Position numbers and translations under genes: made by a program. The notes beneath the pieces are model-generated. The model saw nothing but the letters and a program-made list of their open reading frames with translations, did no database searches and was not told the origin of the DNA. From contig NZ_WJBI01000002.1 of assembly GCF_020804225.1 (NCBI RefSeq), positions 197,629 through 261,628 of the forward strand: a DNA stretch of 64,000 bases, read 5' to 3'. This stretch comes from Methanosarcina sp. DH2. Lineage in GTDB: Archaea > Halobacteriota > Methanosarcinia > Methanosarcinales > Methanosarcinaceae. Below, in pieces: positions 8,660-16,863 of the stretch (position 1 is the stretch's first letter; each line of letters begins with the position of its first letter).

Positions 8660-9139
8660 ATGACCAGCGAAATAGAAACTCCGGAATGTTGTCCCAGATT
8701 TGATCCCACGCCCTGGGATGGAAAAATCTTTGAATGGAGCAATAAAAGGTTCATCAAGGATGCGGTTACTACACAATTTTACATGCCTCTAAACTTTGGA
8801 GAGGTAATAATGAGGATGAACGAGAAAGTTGCCCGGGCTGGTGCGGAAATGCCTGACTGGCTCTGCCTGTCAGACCATACCTCAGAAAGCAATATGGACC
8901 TTTATGTGGCTGTTGATAGAGAAGTGGATGGGGCTGAGAACGTAACATTTAATGGTAAGTTCCTGACCAGAGCCTACGAGGGAAATTTCGAAAACACAGG
9001 AGAATGGTGCAGGGACTTCGAAGAGTATGCAAAAGACAAAGGACTTGAGGTTAAAAAATGGTATATGTGGTACACTACATGTCCAGCATGTGCTGAAAAA
9101 TATGGGAAAAATTACGTTGTTATCGTTGCCGAAGTTTAA
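8660..9139 (+). CDS. Uncharacterised CCPxFxPxxWD-family protein, 159 aa
   Basis: Start ATG with GGTGG about 8 nt upstream. The N-terminus carries ECCPRFDPTPWDGK and the C-terminus carries TTCPACAEKYGKNYVVIVAEV. Both belong to a small conserved family in bacteria and archaea, often labelled only 'hydrolase'. The spaced Cys pairs (CC near residue 10, CPAC near 140) suggest metal or redox binding. The central LYVAVDREVDGAENV segment, an apparent two-strand unit, is reminiscent of GyrI/SOUL-like ligand-binding folds, which is inference only. It stands alone between the MITE-like element and a non-coding stretch. No reaction can be assigned. Confidence 0.8.
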   Translation: MTSEIETPECCPRFDPTPWDGKIFEWSNKRFIKDAVTTQFYMPLNFGEVIMRMNEKVARAGAEMPDWLCLSDHTSESNMDLYVAVDREVDGAENVTFNGKFLTRAYEGNFENTGEWCRDFEEYAKDKGLEVKKWYMWYTTCPACAEKYGKNYVVIVAEV

Positions 9140-9551
9140 AAAAATAGAATGATGATACCGATATTGAGAGTAATTGTAAGAAATAAGTCGCGGAAAACTT
9201 CTGTTTCTGGCAGGTGAGAAACTGCCTTATTGAAAGGGTCCAAAAGACAGAGAATCCTTTCAACTCTCTATAAAAATAGAGCCGATTTCCTCCTTAGTAT
9301 ACTTCCTCTACCAGTCAAACTTGACAGGCTCTTTGACCAGCATCAAAACTGCCAGTCAAAAAAGAAAAAAATCTACTTCCGGGACCCCCTTCATTTTTCA
9401 CACCCTGTAGCCCCGGGCTTCAAGCTAGACTGAATACTCTGAACCTGCAAAGGGCTATCTCAACACCCCCTGAACCGGAAACAAAACGGTAAAATTCTTT
9501 TTCACTCCCATCTGGTACATTTTGGATACGAAAATCCGGATTTGCAAGCTT
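9140..9551. other. Intergenic region without recognised gene
   Basis: A 67-codon open frame on the plus strand (9230-9433) has no ribosome site and no recognisable sequence. I see no RNA gene. The direct word TGCCAGTCAAA and poly-A runs are the only features. Confidence 0.5.
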
Positions 9552-9860
9552 TCAGGAGTTATTCGATTTATACCGGATCAAACCAGCTATCGAATGTAGC
9601 AGAACTCCGGTAAAAGCCATAAAAATCCCTATGAAAATCAGCAGCAACATCAAAATAGCAGACTGAAGATTAAAGTTTCCATCAGGATAAGAAGTTTGTA
9701 CATGATTAAAGTGTACGTACAACCCACCTGCCACAAGAATAAAACCTGGCAGAGTAAAATAATACAGAGGACTATTGAATTCCATATCGTTAAAAATATT
9801 TAACAAAACATTCGGACTATGCCTTAGAGGAATTTCCGCCGAGCGGTTCACTTCATACAC
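9552..9860 (-). pseudogene. Remnant of a family 2 glycosyltransferase C-terminus
   Basis: The 102 codons encode RHSPNVLLNIFNDMEF followed by PLYYFTLPGFILVAGG, a first membrane helix, and a second helix with IGIFMAFTGVLLHSI and ending LIRYK. This is the pattern of the C-terminal two-helix domain of dolichyl-phosphate-type GT2 glycosyltransferases of methanogens. The catalytic GT-A domain (DxD and downstream motifs), which should be about 200 residues longer on the N-side, is missing. The frame upstream of the ATG is interrupted by stops. I call it a truncated remnant. A free-standing small membrane protein is possible but less likely. Confidence 0.6.
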
Positions 9861-10265
9861 TTGAGTAACGTTTTGAAGCGTAAGATCACCTTCCAGTCAT
9901 TAAATAAATTATTTTAAACACATAATATAGACTAATTTTCTGGAACGAACATACTTCAAAATATAAAAATCCATCCAATGAAAATATATATGGATAAAAA
10001 TTTAATGTGTGAGTAAAGACTTAATGTGCGAGTAAAGATTTAAGATGTAAATAGAAATGTGTAATTCGGGGAAGTGTAATTTGGGGAAGTGTAATTTGGG
10101 GGAGATAGAGGGAGATAGAGAACCTTTGTGAACTATCCCACCTTTTCCCTTCAGAGGCTAGAAAGAGTATTCTCGCTTTATGAGACAAATATGGGAAAAT
10201 TTTCCTCTGAAGAAGAGAGATTGTTTTTTAGTTTTGGAAAATAGGGTCGCCACAATAGAAACACG

Positions 10266-10437
10266 TGATTAAGCATTGACCAGTTAGTCATAAACTAGTA
10301 GTTAAGCGTCTAACAGTGGTTTATATATACATGGTTAAGAATCTAACCAGTCACTCAAAAACAGATTATAGAAATGGTTAAGAATCCAACCAGTGATTTA
10401 TATACACATAGTCAGGCATTTAACCAGCTATACAAAA
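10266..10437. repeat. Five degenerate ~33-nt direct repeats
   Basis: Units beginning GATTAAGCATTGACCAGT, GTTAAGCGTCTAACAGT, GTTAAGAATCTAACCAGT, GTTAAGAATCCAACCAGT and GTCAGGCATTTAACCAG follow each other at 31-43 nt, with TTTATATATACATG-like tails. They sit just past the stop codon of the TPR gene. The stretch 9861-10265 before them is non-coding and contains the short repeats TTAATGTGYGAGTAAAGA and GTAATTTGGGGAA. Confidence 0.7.
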
Positions 10438-10445
10438 TGTGAAAA

Positions 10446-11723
10446 TCACTTCTGCTTTTCTCGTCCTTTCCCAACTTTTTTATCATTCCCCTCTCTTTGG
10501 GGTTCTTTCCTTGTCCATTCGTTCTTTTTAGGCTCTTCCTCTCTTTGCTGTCCTTCCTGACCCCACTTTTTCTCAGCCCTTTCTCCTTCTGGCTCTTTCC
10601 TTGTCCATTCATTCCTCCTGGCTCCCTCTCCTCTATGTTCTCTCCCCTGCCCCTGGTTTTTCTTCATTATCTCGCTTGTTGGCTCTCTCCTTGTCCATAC
10701 GCTTCTCCTTACCTCCGGTTTTTCTGCTTTCATTTCTTTGTCTTCTTCATCTTCATAAAGGTCGATTCCGAGTTTGGAGCTTACGGCGTTTCTGGCTTTT
10801 CTGGCTTCGACATATTCCGGATTGATCCTTAGGGCTCTTTCAAGAACTTCGAGGGATTCTTCATCCTTACCTAACCCCGAGAGAGCCAGACCTTTGCAGT
10901 ACCAGGCGTCGGCAGAATCGGGCTTTATTGAGATAGCTTTATTGCAGGGCTCGAGCGCTTTTTTATATTTGCCAAGTTTAACGTGGACCATTGCTTTTCC
11001 GATCCAGGTCTTTGCGTTGTCAGGGTTTATTTTAAGGGCGGCATCATAGGCTATCATGGCTTCCACAGATCTGTCCAGGCTATAGAGAGCAAAAGCTTTG
11101 CCTTCCCAGGCACGGGCGAGGTTGGGGTTTATTTTGAGGGCGGCTTCGTAGGCCTGTATGGCTTCTTCGTATCTGCCAAGGTCAGCAAGGACAGAGCCTT
11201 TTGCATGCCAGGCGCCTGCAAGCTTCGGATTGGCTGCAAGGGATTTCTCAGAGGCTGTAAGGGCTTTTTCGTGCTGCCCGAGCCTGCAAAGGACTGAGGT
11301 TTTAAGGTTCCATGCCTTGTCGCTTTTCGGTTTTATTTCAAGCAGCCTGTCAAAAGCCTGCAGTGCGTCTTCATCCCGGTCTAGCTGAAGGAGTACAAAG
11401 CCTCTTTCGTAAAGGTAACCGGGATTTTCAGGCTCGATTTCAAGGGCTTTTTCAATAGCTTTAAGGGAGTCCTTATACATCCTGTGCCTTAGATAGACTG
11501 CGGCTTTTCCTGCCCAGGCGGCTGAGTCGTCAAGGTTCTTATTAAGGGTTTTCTCATAGGGCGCAAGTGCTTTATTCAGACGGTCATAGGCTGTGTCACC
11601 GGCATTATCAATCCTGCCCGCTCCTGTTCTACCTGTCTTGCCAGTCTTACCCGTTTTATCTGCTCTCTCGGGCCTGCCTGTCTTTCCTGTCCTGCCTGTA
11701 TTTTTTTTAAAATTATTTGCCAT
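10446..11723 (-). CDS. TPR-repeat protein with low-complexity ends
   Basis: A cytoplasmic scaffold-type protein of 425 aa. About eight tetratricopeptide repeats occupy residues 64-335. Typical units are AWHAKGSVLADLGRYEEAI and AWEGKAFALYSLDRSVEAM with IKP or INP endings, and they are close to each other in sequence, so this is a recently amplified array. The N-terminal 35 residues are a KTGRTG-type repeat. The C-terminal 90 residues are highly charged and contain three copies of a WTR(K/R)EP block separated by Q/G/K/R-rich linkers. TPR arrays bind partner proteins; no partner is visible here. The start has only a weak GAGAT upstream. Confidence 0.85.
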   Translation of the reverse strand: MANNFKKNTGRTGKTGRPERADKTGKTGKTGRTGAGRIDNAGDTAYDRLNKALAPYEKTLNKNLDDSAAWAGKAAVYLRHRMYKDSLKAIEKALEIEPENPGYLYERGFVLLQLDRDEDALQAFDRLLEIKPKSDKAWNLKTSVLCRLGQHEKALTASEKSLAANPKLAGAWHAKGSVLADLGRYEEAIQAYEAALKINPNLARAWEGKAFALYSLDRSVEAMIAYDAALKINPDNAKTWIGKAMVHVKLGKYKKALEPCNKAISIKPDSADAWYCKGLALSGLGKDEESLEVLERALRINPEYVEARKARNAVSSKLGIDLYEDEEDKEMKAEKPEVRRSVWTRREPTSEIMKKNQGQGREHRGEGARRNEWTRKEPEGERAEKKWGQEGQQREEEPKKNEWTRKEPQREGNDKKVGKGREKQK

Positions 11724-12235
11724 AGTATCAATCTCGTGTAATTAGGTTTAGAGTGATCTTTTGTAGAGTAATCTTTTGTAGTGATTTTTTGTAGTGATTT
11801 TTTGCAATGAGAATTCGTTACACACCCAACCTCCCCTGGTGGGCGGCAAATTCTCCGAGAAATCTTGTTTCAAACTCCGTTCTCTTATTTCAAACTGATC
11901 CTGTTAATCTATTTTAAGTAGTAGGGCACAAAAGTGTTCACCGAAGGGAACAATTCGCCTTCAATGTATAGATTTGACTTTCTCATATCTGCTTTTGTTT
12001 AGTTTAAATAGTGTTCATTATAATGATAATATTTGTTGATGAGATGATCATTAGAAGGTTAATCGCAGGAATAAATTGAATCCATACCTCAAGGAAAAGC
12101 TGAATCGGAGCCCTGCCAGGATATAAAACAGGTAAATTGCTTTTAATGATATCTTACATAAAATGCTGTTTTGTCTGTTAGTTTTGTTTCACCCTATTAG
12201 TTTTATATGTCAGGACTTCAATTAATGTTCTTAAA
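11724..12235. other. Intergenic region between divergent genes, with short direct repeats
   Basis: GATCTTTTGTAGAGTAATC, then GTGATTTTTTGTA repeated twice (11755-11805), lie just upstream of the TPR gene and may belong to its leader. Further right, AGTTTTATATG (12200-12210) is a TATA-like box about 27 nt ahead of the methyltransferase ATG. That gene has no Shine-Dalgarno sequence, so its transcript may be leaderless or nearly so. I see no gene. Confidence 0.45.
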
Positions 12236-13084
12236 ATGCTCCGCGACCTTTTTCCCTCTATCTATTCCCATGCCTCAAAACCTCCTCTTTTCGAACCAGG
12301 CGAGCCCAGTTTTTGGGACGATTCATACATCTCAAAGAGCATGCTCGAAGCTCACCTTGACCAGACACATGACGGAGCAAGCCGGAGAACTGCCGAAATT
12401 GAAAAGATGGTTAGCCACCTGACCATTTCAGGCTTCCTGAAAGCAGGAGACCGGGTGCTCGATCTTGGCTGCGGGCCAGGCCTGTACAGCAGCAAACTAT
12501 GCCTGGAAGGTATGAAGGTAACCGGCATTGATCTGTCCCGAAAATCTGTAGATTACGCCCGCACTCAGGCTGAAAAAGAGCAGCTGGATGTTGATTATAT
12601 CTGCACCGATTTTTTCGATATCAAGTATGAGGGGTCCTTTGATGCTGTGCTTCAGGTCTATGGGGAAATCTGCACGTTTTCTGATGAAAAAAGGGACTTG
12701 CTCTTTAATCTTGTCCATAGGGCACTTAAAGACAATGGGATTTTTATCTTTGATGTGTCCACAAGAGCGCTACGCATGCGGGAAGGGCTCAAAAACAGGT
12801 GGTACGTTTCCGAAGGTGGGTTCTGGAGACCGGGAAGGCACCTTGTACTGGAAGAAGGATTCGATTACCAGGAAAATGATACCTGGCTGAACCAGTATAT
12901 CGTTGTAGAGGAAAATGGGATGGTAAAGGTTTACAGGCTCTGGCTACACGATTATTCTCTCGATACAATAAGCCGGGCGCTTGAGCAGAGCGGGTTTAAA
13001 GTTGAGCAGGCATGGAACAGCCTTTCTGGAGAGCCTTACACGGAAGACGGAGACTGGATAGCTGTGGCAGCGAGGAAAGTATAG
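12236..13084 (+). CDS. Class I SAM-dependent methyltransferase
   Basis: A 282-aa Rossmann-fold methyltransferase. Motif I is VLDLGCGPG at residues 74-82, the acidic ribose-binding residue is D99 in VTGIDLS, and FDAVLQVYG with a downstream GIFIFDVST strand corresponds to motifs II-III. The N-terminal 70 residues (SIYSHASKPPLFEPGEPSFW) act as a lid and are typical of a methanogen subgroup of unknown substrate. The protein is cytoplasmic. No neighbour indicates a pathway. Confidence 0.88.
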   Translation: MLRDLFPSIYSHASKPPLFEPGEPSFWDDSYISKSMLEAHLDQTHDGASRRTAEIEKMVSHLTISGFLKAGDRVLDLGCGPGLYSSKLCLEGMKVTGIDLSRKSVDYARTQAEKEQLDVDYICTDFFDIKYEGSFDAVLQVYGEICTFSDEKRDLLFNLVHRALKDNGIFIFDVSTRALRMREGLKNRWYVSEGGFWRPGRHLVLEEGFDYQENDTWLNQYIVVEENGMVKVYRLWLHDYSLDTISRALEQSGFKVEQAWNSLSGEPYTEDGDWIAVAARKV

Positions 13085-13296
13085 ACGAATTATAAGAAAG
13101 GTAAATTAAGAAATATCGGGTTGCTTGAAATAATACAGATATCGGTATAGTACAAACATAGATACAAACAGCACTGATACAAATAATCTCCAGATAATTT
13201 TGAAAAACTTATAAAGATTCCCACCCTACAGTCCTGTACAAACCTGTATATAAATAACTAAAAACGGCCAGAAAGACAGAATTGCTGGGTGTATAT

Positions 13297-14259
13297 ATGA
13301 ATGAACTGAATATTCGGGAAGCCGACCGGCTGGAAATAACGGTCCTTATGGATAACTACACGGACATATTTCTAATAGAAAGCACTGATGTATGCAGACG
13401 ACCTCAGATACCTTTTTTCCCGCAGATGCTTTTTGCCGAACACGGATTTTCGTGCCTGATCAAAGTCTGGGCCGGGAATGAGGAGCACACTGTGTTGATG
13501 GATGCAGCAGTTACTCCAGCTTGCCTTTTTAACAACGCAGAGCTTTTGAAGGCTGACCTTGGCAAAATAGAAGCTGTTGCGCTTAGCCATGGGCATCCTG
13601 ACCACTTTCTCGGGCTTGCAGAGCTTTTGAAATTCGTAAGTAAAGAGCAGAATAAAGAAGTCCCACTTATTCTTCATCCCGATGCCTTTCTTGAACGCCG
13701 TTTTAACATTCCTGTAATCGGGCACCCTGTCTTATTACCTACACTCGATGAAAGTGCTCTGAAAGAAGCAAGAGCTGATTTAGTAAATTCTGAAAAAGCT
13801 TTTCCGACCGCTAACGGCTTTATCCACACAACCGGAGAGATTGAGCGCAAAATCCCATTCGAAAAAGGATTTCCCTGGGCTGAATCAAAGGTTGACGGAA
13901 ACTGGATAACTGACCCCTTCAGGGACGACCAGGGGCTTGTAATAAAAGTGAAAGGCAAAGGGCTTGTCGTTATCAGCGGCTGCGCCCATGCAGGAATTAT
14001 AAATACAGTAGAACATGCAAAGAAAATCACAGGCACAGATAAGGTCCATGCAGTCCTGGGAGGCTTCCACCTGACCGGGCGACTCTTTGACCCTATTATC
14101 CAGCCCACAATTGATGAAATGAAAAGGATAGATCCCGATTACATCGTGCCCATGCACTGCACTGGCTGGAAAGCAATAAACCGGTTTGCCGAAGAGATGC
14201 CTGCACAATTCATGCTCAATACAGTCGGCACAACTTATGTGTTTGGCGGGAACCTTTAA
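13297..14259 (+). CDS. MBL-fold metallohydrolase (dihydropterin-RFAP synthase-like family)
   Basis: A 320-aa metallo-beta-lactamase-fold enzyme. The metal-binding signature SHGHPDH lies at residues 97-103. Further ligand regions are SGCAHAGI and HAVLGGFHLTG, and PMHCTGW ends the active site. The arrangement is that of the archaeal group annotated as 7,8-dihydropterin-6-methyl-4-(beta-D-ribofuranosyl)-aminobenzene 5'-phosphate synthase, a tetrahydromethanopterin pathway name resting on one characterised member. I chose ATG 13297 (GGGTG 5 nt upstream); a TTG at 13282 would add five residues. A shorter paralogue is at 59437-60279. Substrate is uncertain. Confidence 0.85.
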   Translation: MNELNIREADRLEITVLMDNYTDIFLIESTDVCRRPQIPFFPQMLFAEHGFSCLIKVWAGNEEHTVLMDAAVTPACLFNNAELLKADLGKIEAVALSHGHPDHFLGLAELLKFVSKEQNKEVPLILHPDAFLERRFNIPVIGHPVLLPTLDESALKEARADLVNSEKAFPTANGFIHTTGEIERKIPFEKGFPWAESKVDGNWITDPFRDDQGLVIKVKGKGLVVISGCAHAGIINTVEHAKKITGTDKVHAVLGGFHLTGRLFDPIIQPTIDEMKRIDPDYIVPMHCTGWKAINRFAEEMPAQFMLNTVGTTYVFGGNL

Positions 14260-14261
14260 CG

Positions 14262-14322
14262 CCCGAGTTTCGCTTCGGGAGCACGAGGTCTGTTTCACTC
14301 GCTCCGCTCGTTCAAGCAGACT
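14262..14322 (+). repeat. Dispersed GC-rich two-hairpin element, copy 1
   Basis: It starts 2 nt after the MBL gene's stop. A first hairpin CCCGAG...TTCGGG is followed by GGTCTGTTTC...GTTCAAGCAGACT, which can pair imperfectly. The architecture equals that of 14350-14428 and 22850-22927. It is probably a 3'-end/terminator-like or mobile palindromic element. Confidence 0.55.
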
Positions 14323-14349
14323 AATTTATAAAAATAACAGCTTTTACTT

Positions 14350-14428
14350 CCCGAGTTTTGGCTCGCCCGAACTGCGCCTCGGGAATACTCGGTCCTTTTC
14401 GTTCCACGGCGCTCCGCTCAAGAGGACT
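14350..14428 (+). repeat. Dispersed GC-rich two-hairpin element, copy 2
   Basis: CCCGAGTTTT...CTCGGG, then CGGTCCTTTTCGTTCCAC and CCGCTCAAGAGGACTA. Nearly the same words occur on the minus strand at 22850-22927 behind pheT. In both cases the element reads in the same direction as the gene before it. Confidence 0.6.
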
Positions 14429-15017
14429 AACTTATTGTTTATAGCAGTTAGTTTCGTTTAAGAGGGTTAAATTAAAAGTATATCTGACCTTTATAACTGT
14501 ATTCGCTATCTCGTGTCGCTTTTTTCACGCTCTACGCAGGAGAGCGGTCTTTCCCAGAAAAGCGATGAAATCAATAGAAAAGGCAAATAATAAAAGCTAC
14601 CGAAAGTCGAAAAAAATTAAAATTGATAGAAAAAATTGGCAAATGGATTAAAAAAACAATTAACACACATAGAAGCTATTTTTTCAGTCTTTTTTATCTC
14701 TTTTATCTCTTTTTCTTCCTTCTTTCTACTTCTTTCTTTTTCGTTTTTCTTTTTGGGAAAGACCCTTAGAAAGATTGGGGACATTTATTACTATAGATTA
14801 AAAAATGGATTCCGGGTTCAAGGGGAGTGTTTCTCAAGCCATGAAGGGAATTTTTCTATAATACCGGTCTTTTCAAAAACATTCCCGGTTAGTAATTATC
14901 TATTTATGTTATTGGCAGCCAGCTGTAGACCAGAGCGGCGCAGGGAGAAATAACTGAAAGATTTCCTTTCTGGACTCCGAATATTATCAAACGATTATTG
15001 AGAACCATTAATGACTT
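14429..15017. other. Intergenic region, no gene recognised
   Basis: A T-rich plus-strand open frame (14636-14953, TTG start, phenylalanine-rich from TTTTTC runs) has no ribosome site and no family resemblance, so I do not call it. TCGTGTCGCTTTTTTCACGC around 14512 and AAGCGATG nearby give weak palindromes only. Confidence 0.4.
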
Positions 15018-15350
15018 TCAATGTCCCAATAAGATGGATGCAAAGAATGCCATTATCAGACATACAAAAGTAAAGACGAGAGCAAGGATTGACTTTATCT
15101 CTTCTTCATTTTGCATTCTGTAAGGCTTTCCATTCACATATAGTAAATAAAGCACGGCTGTTAAGACAGGCACCATCCAGAAGAAGTACTTGATATTATC
15201 GTAGGATGCGACTCCGGTTGCAGTCATCATGATTAATGCAATCATCAACCAGCCTATGACGAGATAAACTCTGATTACCGTCTTCTTTTTTACGGAAAGG
15301 AATTTAGAGCAACCGGTGCGGCATTGATCCCGCTTTTTTGGATATGTCAA
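15018..15350 (-). CDS. Small membrane protein, 110 aa
   Basis: Three predicted membrane segments: about residues 27-47 (VYLVIGWLMIALIMMTATGV), 54-71 (YFFWMVPVLTAVLYLLYV) and 86-108 (SILALVFTFVCLIMAFFASI). The N-terminus is basic and Cys-containing (KKRDQCRTGCSKF). I do not recognise a family. It lies downstream of the DUF2284 gene on the same strand, 59 nt away, and the two may share a transcript. Confidence 0.6.
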   Translation of the reverse strand: MTYPKKRDQCRTGCSKFLSVKKKTVIRVYLVIGWLMIALIMMTATGVASYDNIKYFFWMVPVLTAVLYLLYVNGKPYRMQNEEEIKSILALVFTFVCLIMAFFASILLGH

Positions 15351-15409
15351 CTGTGTAACACCATAATTTATTATAAGGACTAGGGTTTAAATCTGTTTCT
15401 TTCCAGGCT

Positions 15410-16048
15410 TCAGTCGATCAGGAGGATGGACATTGGCTCAGGCTGCCCTTTGATAGGAAATGTTAGTGGCATTTCTGCTTCTGCTGCCGTCTTTTTCATA
15501 TTGATTCCAACAGCGTGTTCCGGGATCCTTGCCATATTTGAATGGATGCAGATTCCCTTTTCCACATTACACTTCTCACAGAGCCTGCACGAACCGTTAA
15601 CAAATGCAACTGCAAAAGTGAAACCTTCGTTAAAGGCTGTTTTTTCAAGCTCGAGCATCGAGAGCAGCATTTTTTTGCTATAGTCAAAATAGTCGGACCA
15701 GAATTTTCCTGCTTTTTCTCGTGTTTCTTCAGGTTCGGCAGGGTCAAGCCAGGTCTTATAAGGGGCTTTTGCTATTTCTTCATCCGCAACTGCAGGAGAC
15801 CGGAACTTGACAAGCAGGGCATACCTGTACTCTTTAAGTATCTCCCGGAACTCGTCAACAGCAGGGACATGTGGTGGACAGGTCAGTTTTTTCCCGTATC
15901 CTATACACCCTCTGCATTTTAAGACTACTCTTTTCTCTACAAAGACCTGATAGGTGGGAATTATCTTTGCGTCAATAGCCTCCAGCTCAAAGGCTTTTTT
16001 CACAAGGAACTCAAGTTCTTCGGGGGTTATATCTCGAAATGGCATCAT
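15410..16048 (-). CDS. DUF2284 Cys-rich metal-binding protein
   Basis: A 212-aa cytoplasmic protein. The DUF2284 signature is CRGCIGYGKKLTCPPHVP at residues 45-62 (Cys 45, 48 and 57), with a second cluster GSCRLCEKCNVEKGICIH near residue 152. Together the spaced cysteines suggest an iron-sulfur or other metal site. The family is common in methanogens and other anaerobes; its biochemical role is unknown. ATG 16048 or the adjacent ATG 16045 may be used, with GGGAAG just upstream. A C/T-rich tandem repeat lies about 120 nt before the start. Confidence 0.88.
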   Translation of the reverse strand: MMPFRDITPEELEFLVKKAFELEAIDAKIIPTYQVFVEKRVVLKCRGCIGYGKKLTCPPHVPAVDEFREILKEYRYALLVKFRSPAVADEEIAKAPYKTWLDPAEPEETREKAGKFWSDYFDYSKKMLLSMLELEKTAFNEGFTFAVAFVNGSCRLCEKCNVEKGICIHSNMARIPEHAVGINMKKTAAEAEMPLTFPIKGQPEPMSILLID

Positions 16049-16171
16049 CTTCCCTTCTCAAAACCTATTTCACTCAAAGACGGCATAAAAGTCATTTCAT
16101 TCTTTCGCCATTTTATCCGAAGGCTGTATACTACTTAGCTTTTTTCAAATATTTTTTGTTTCACCGAATGC

Positions 16172-16284
16172 CGGTTCTATTTTGTTCATGTCCTCTTCTG
16201 TTCCTGTTCTATTCTGTTCATGTTCTCTTCTGTTCATGTCCTCTTCTGTTCCTGTTCTATTTTGTTCCTGTCCTATTTTGTTCT
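16172..16284. repeat. Tandem repeat of TTCTGTTC / TTCATGTCC words
   Basis: The words TTCTGTTCCTG, TTCTATTTTGTTC and TTCATGTCCTC are reshuffled several times over 113 nt. A ~60-nt block, GTTCTATT(T/C)TGTTCATG to CTTCTGTTCCTG, is present about twice. On the minus strand this could be read as EQNRTGTEEDMN repeats, but no ribosome site accompanies that 65-codon frame. It lies upstream of the DUF2284 gene and may affect its leader. Confidence 0.6.
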
Positions 16285-16863
16285 GCCAGCCTCTATATGG
16301 TTTTGGTTTTTGTTGACTTACTTCTAACACTATTTCTAACACTTACTTCCGATATTCCAACAACTTTTAACAGCAGCAACTTATAACGCCAAACACCCTT
16401 GATTTCCGAAAATTCATGTTTTCGAAAACGTAAGATTATAATAATCTTAATTAATATCAAATAGCAAAAAAGTTAACAAAAGTATTAAATATTAGTTAGT
16501 AGTATAGATAAATGTCTCTACCCGACAGACACAAGTTTTAAATCGCCTCCTAAATTGTCGAAAGCACCTAAAACTCCTTTTTTCCCCTGCCTGAAAAAAA
16601 CGGGCAGGGGTAAATGGTGCAAAACTCAGGAGAAATAAATAGGAAAGCACGTCAGTTACAGAGCTTTTTGTTTTTATTTTATTTTATTTTTCCATTTTGA
16701 ATTTTTTCGGGATAAAACGCAGTCTCATTTTAACGATGGCTCTCTCATTTCTTTTAGATACATTTCGGAAAACGCCGGTCATTTGAAACCAGTGCGATCG
16801 CGAGACTAAAAAAGATAATTCAAAAAAGGAATCTTGATGACATATTAAGGACTTATCCTAAAA
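16285..16863. other. Non-coding region with a strong stem-loop
   Basis: At 16584-16610 CCCCTGCCTG, seven A's and CGGGCAGGGG form a 10-bp stem (one G-U pair) with a seven-base loop, the strongest simple hairpin I saw in the window. The left flank has TTTTTT. An AAAGTATTAAATATTAG box lies about 100 nt upstream. It could belong to a small RNA or act as a terminator for either strand. No protein gene is visible; the FGE-like gene ends just to the right. Confidence 0.5.

Noticed and set aside
9230-9433. 67-codon frame after the CCPxFxP gene
   Set aside because: No ribosome site and low-complexity lysine run; nothing supports translation.
14636-14953. 105-codon frame rich in Phe/Ser
   Set aside because: TTG start, no ribosome site, composition follows a T-rich tract; no recognisable domain.
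16145-16342. 65-codon frame with EQNRTGTEEDMN repeats
   Set aside because: Only a tandem DNA repeat in an open frame; no ribosome site, no stable domain.
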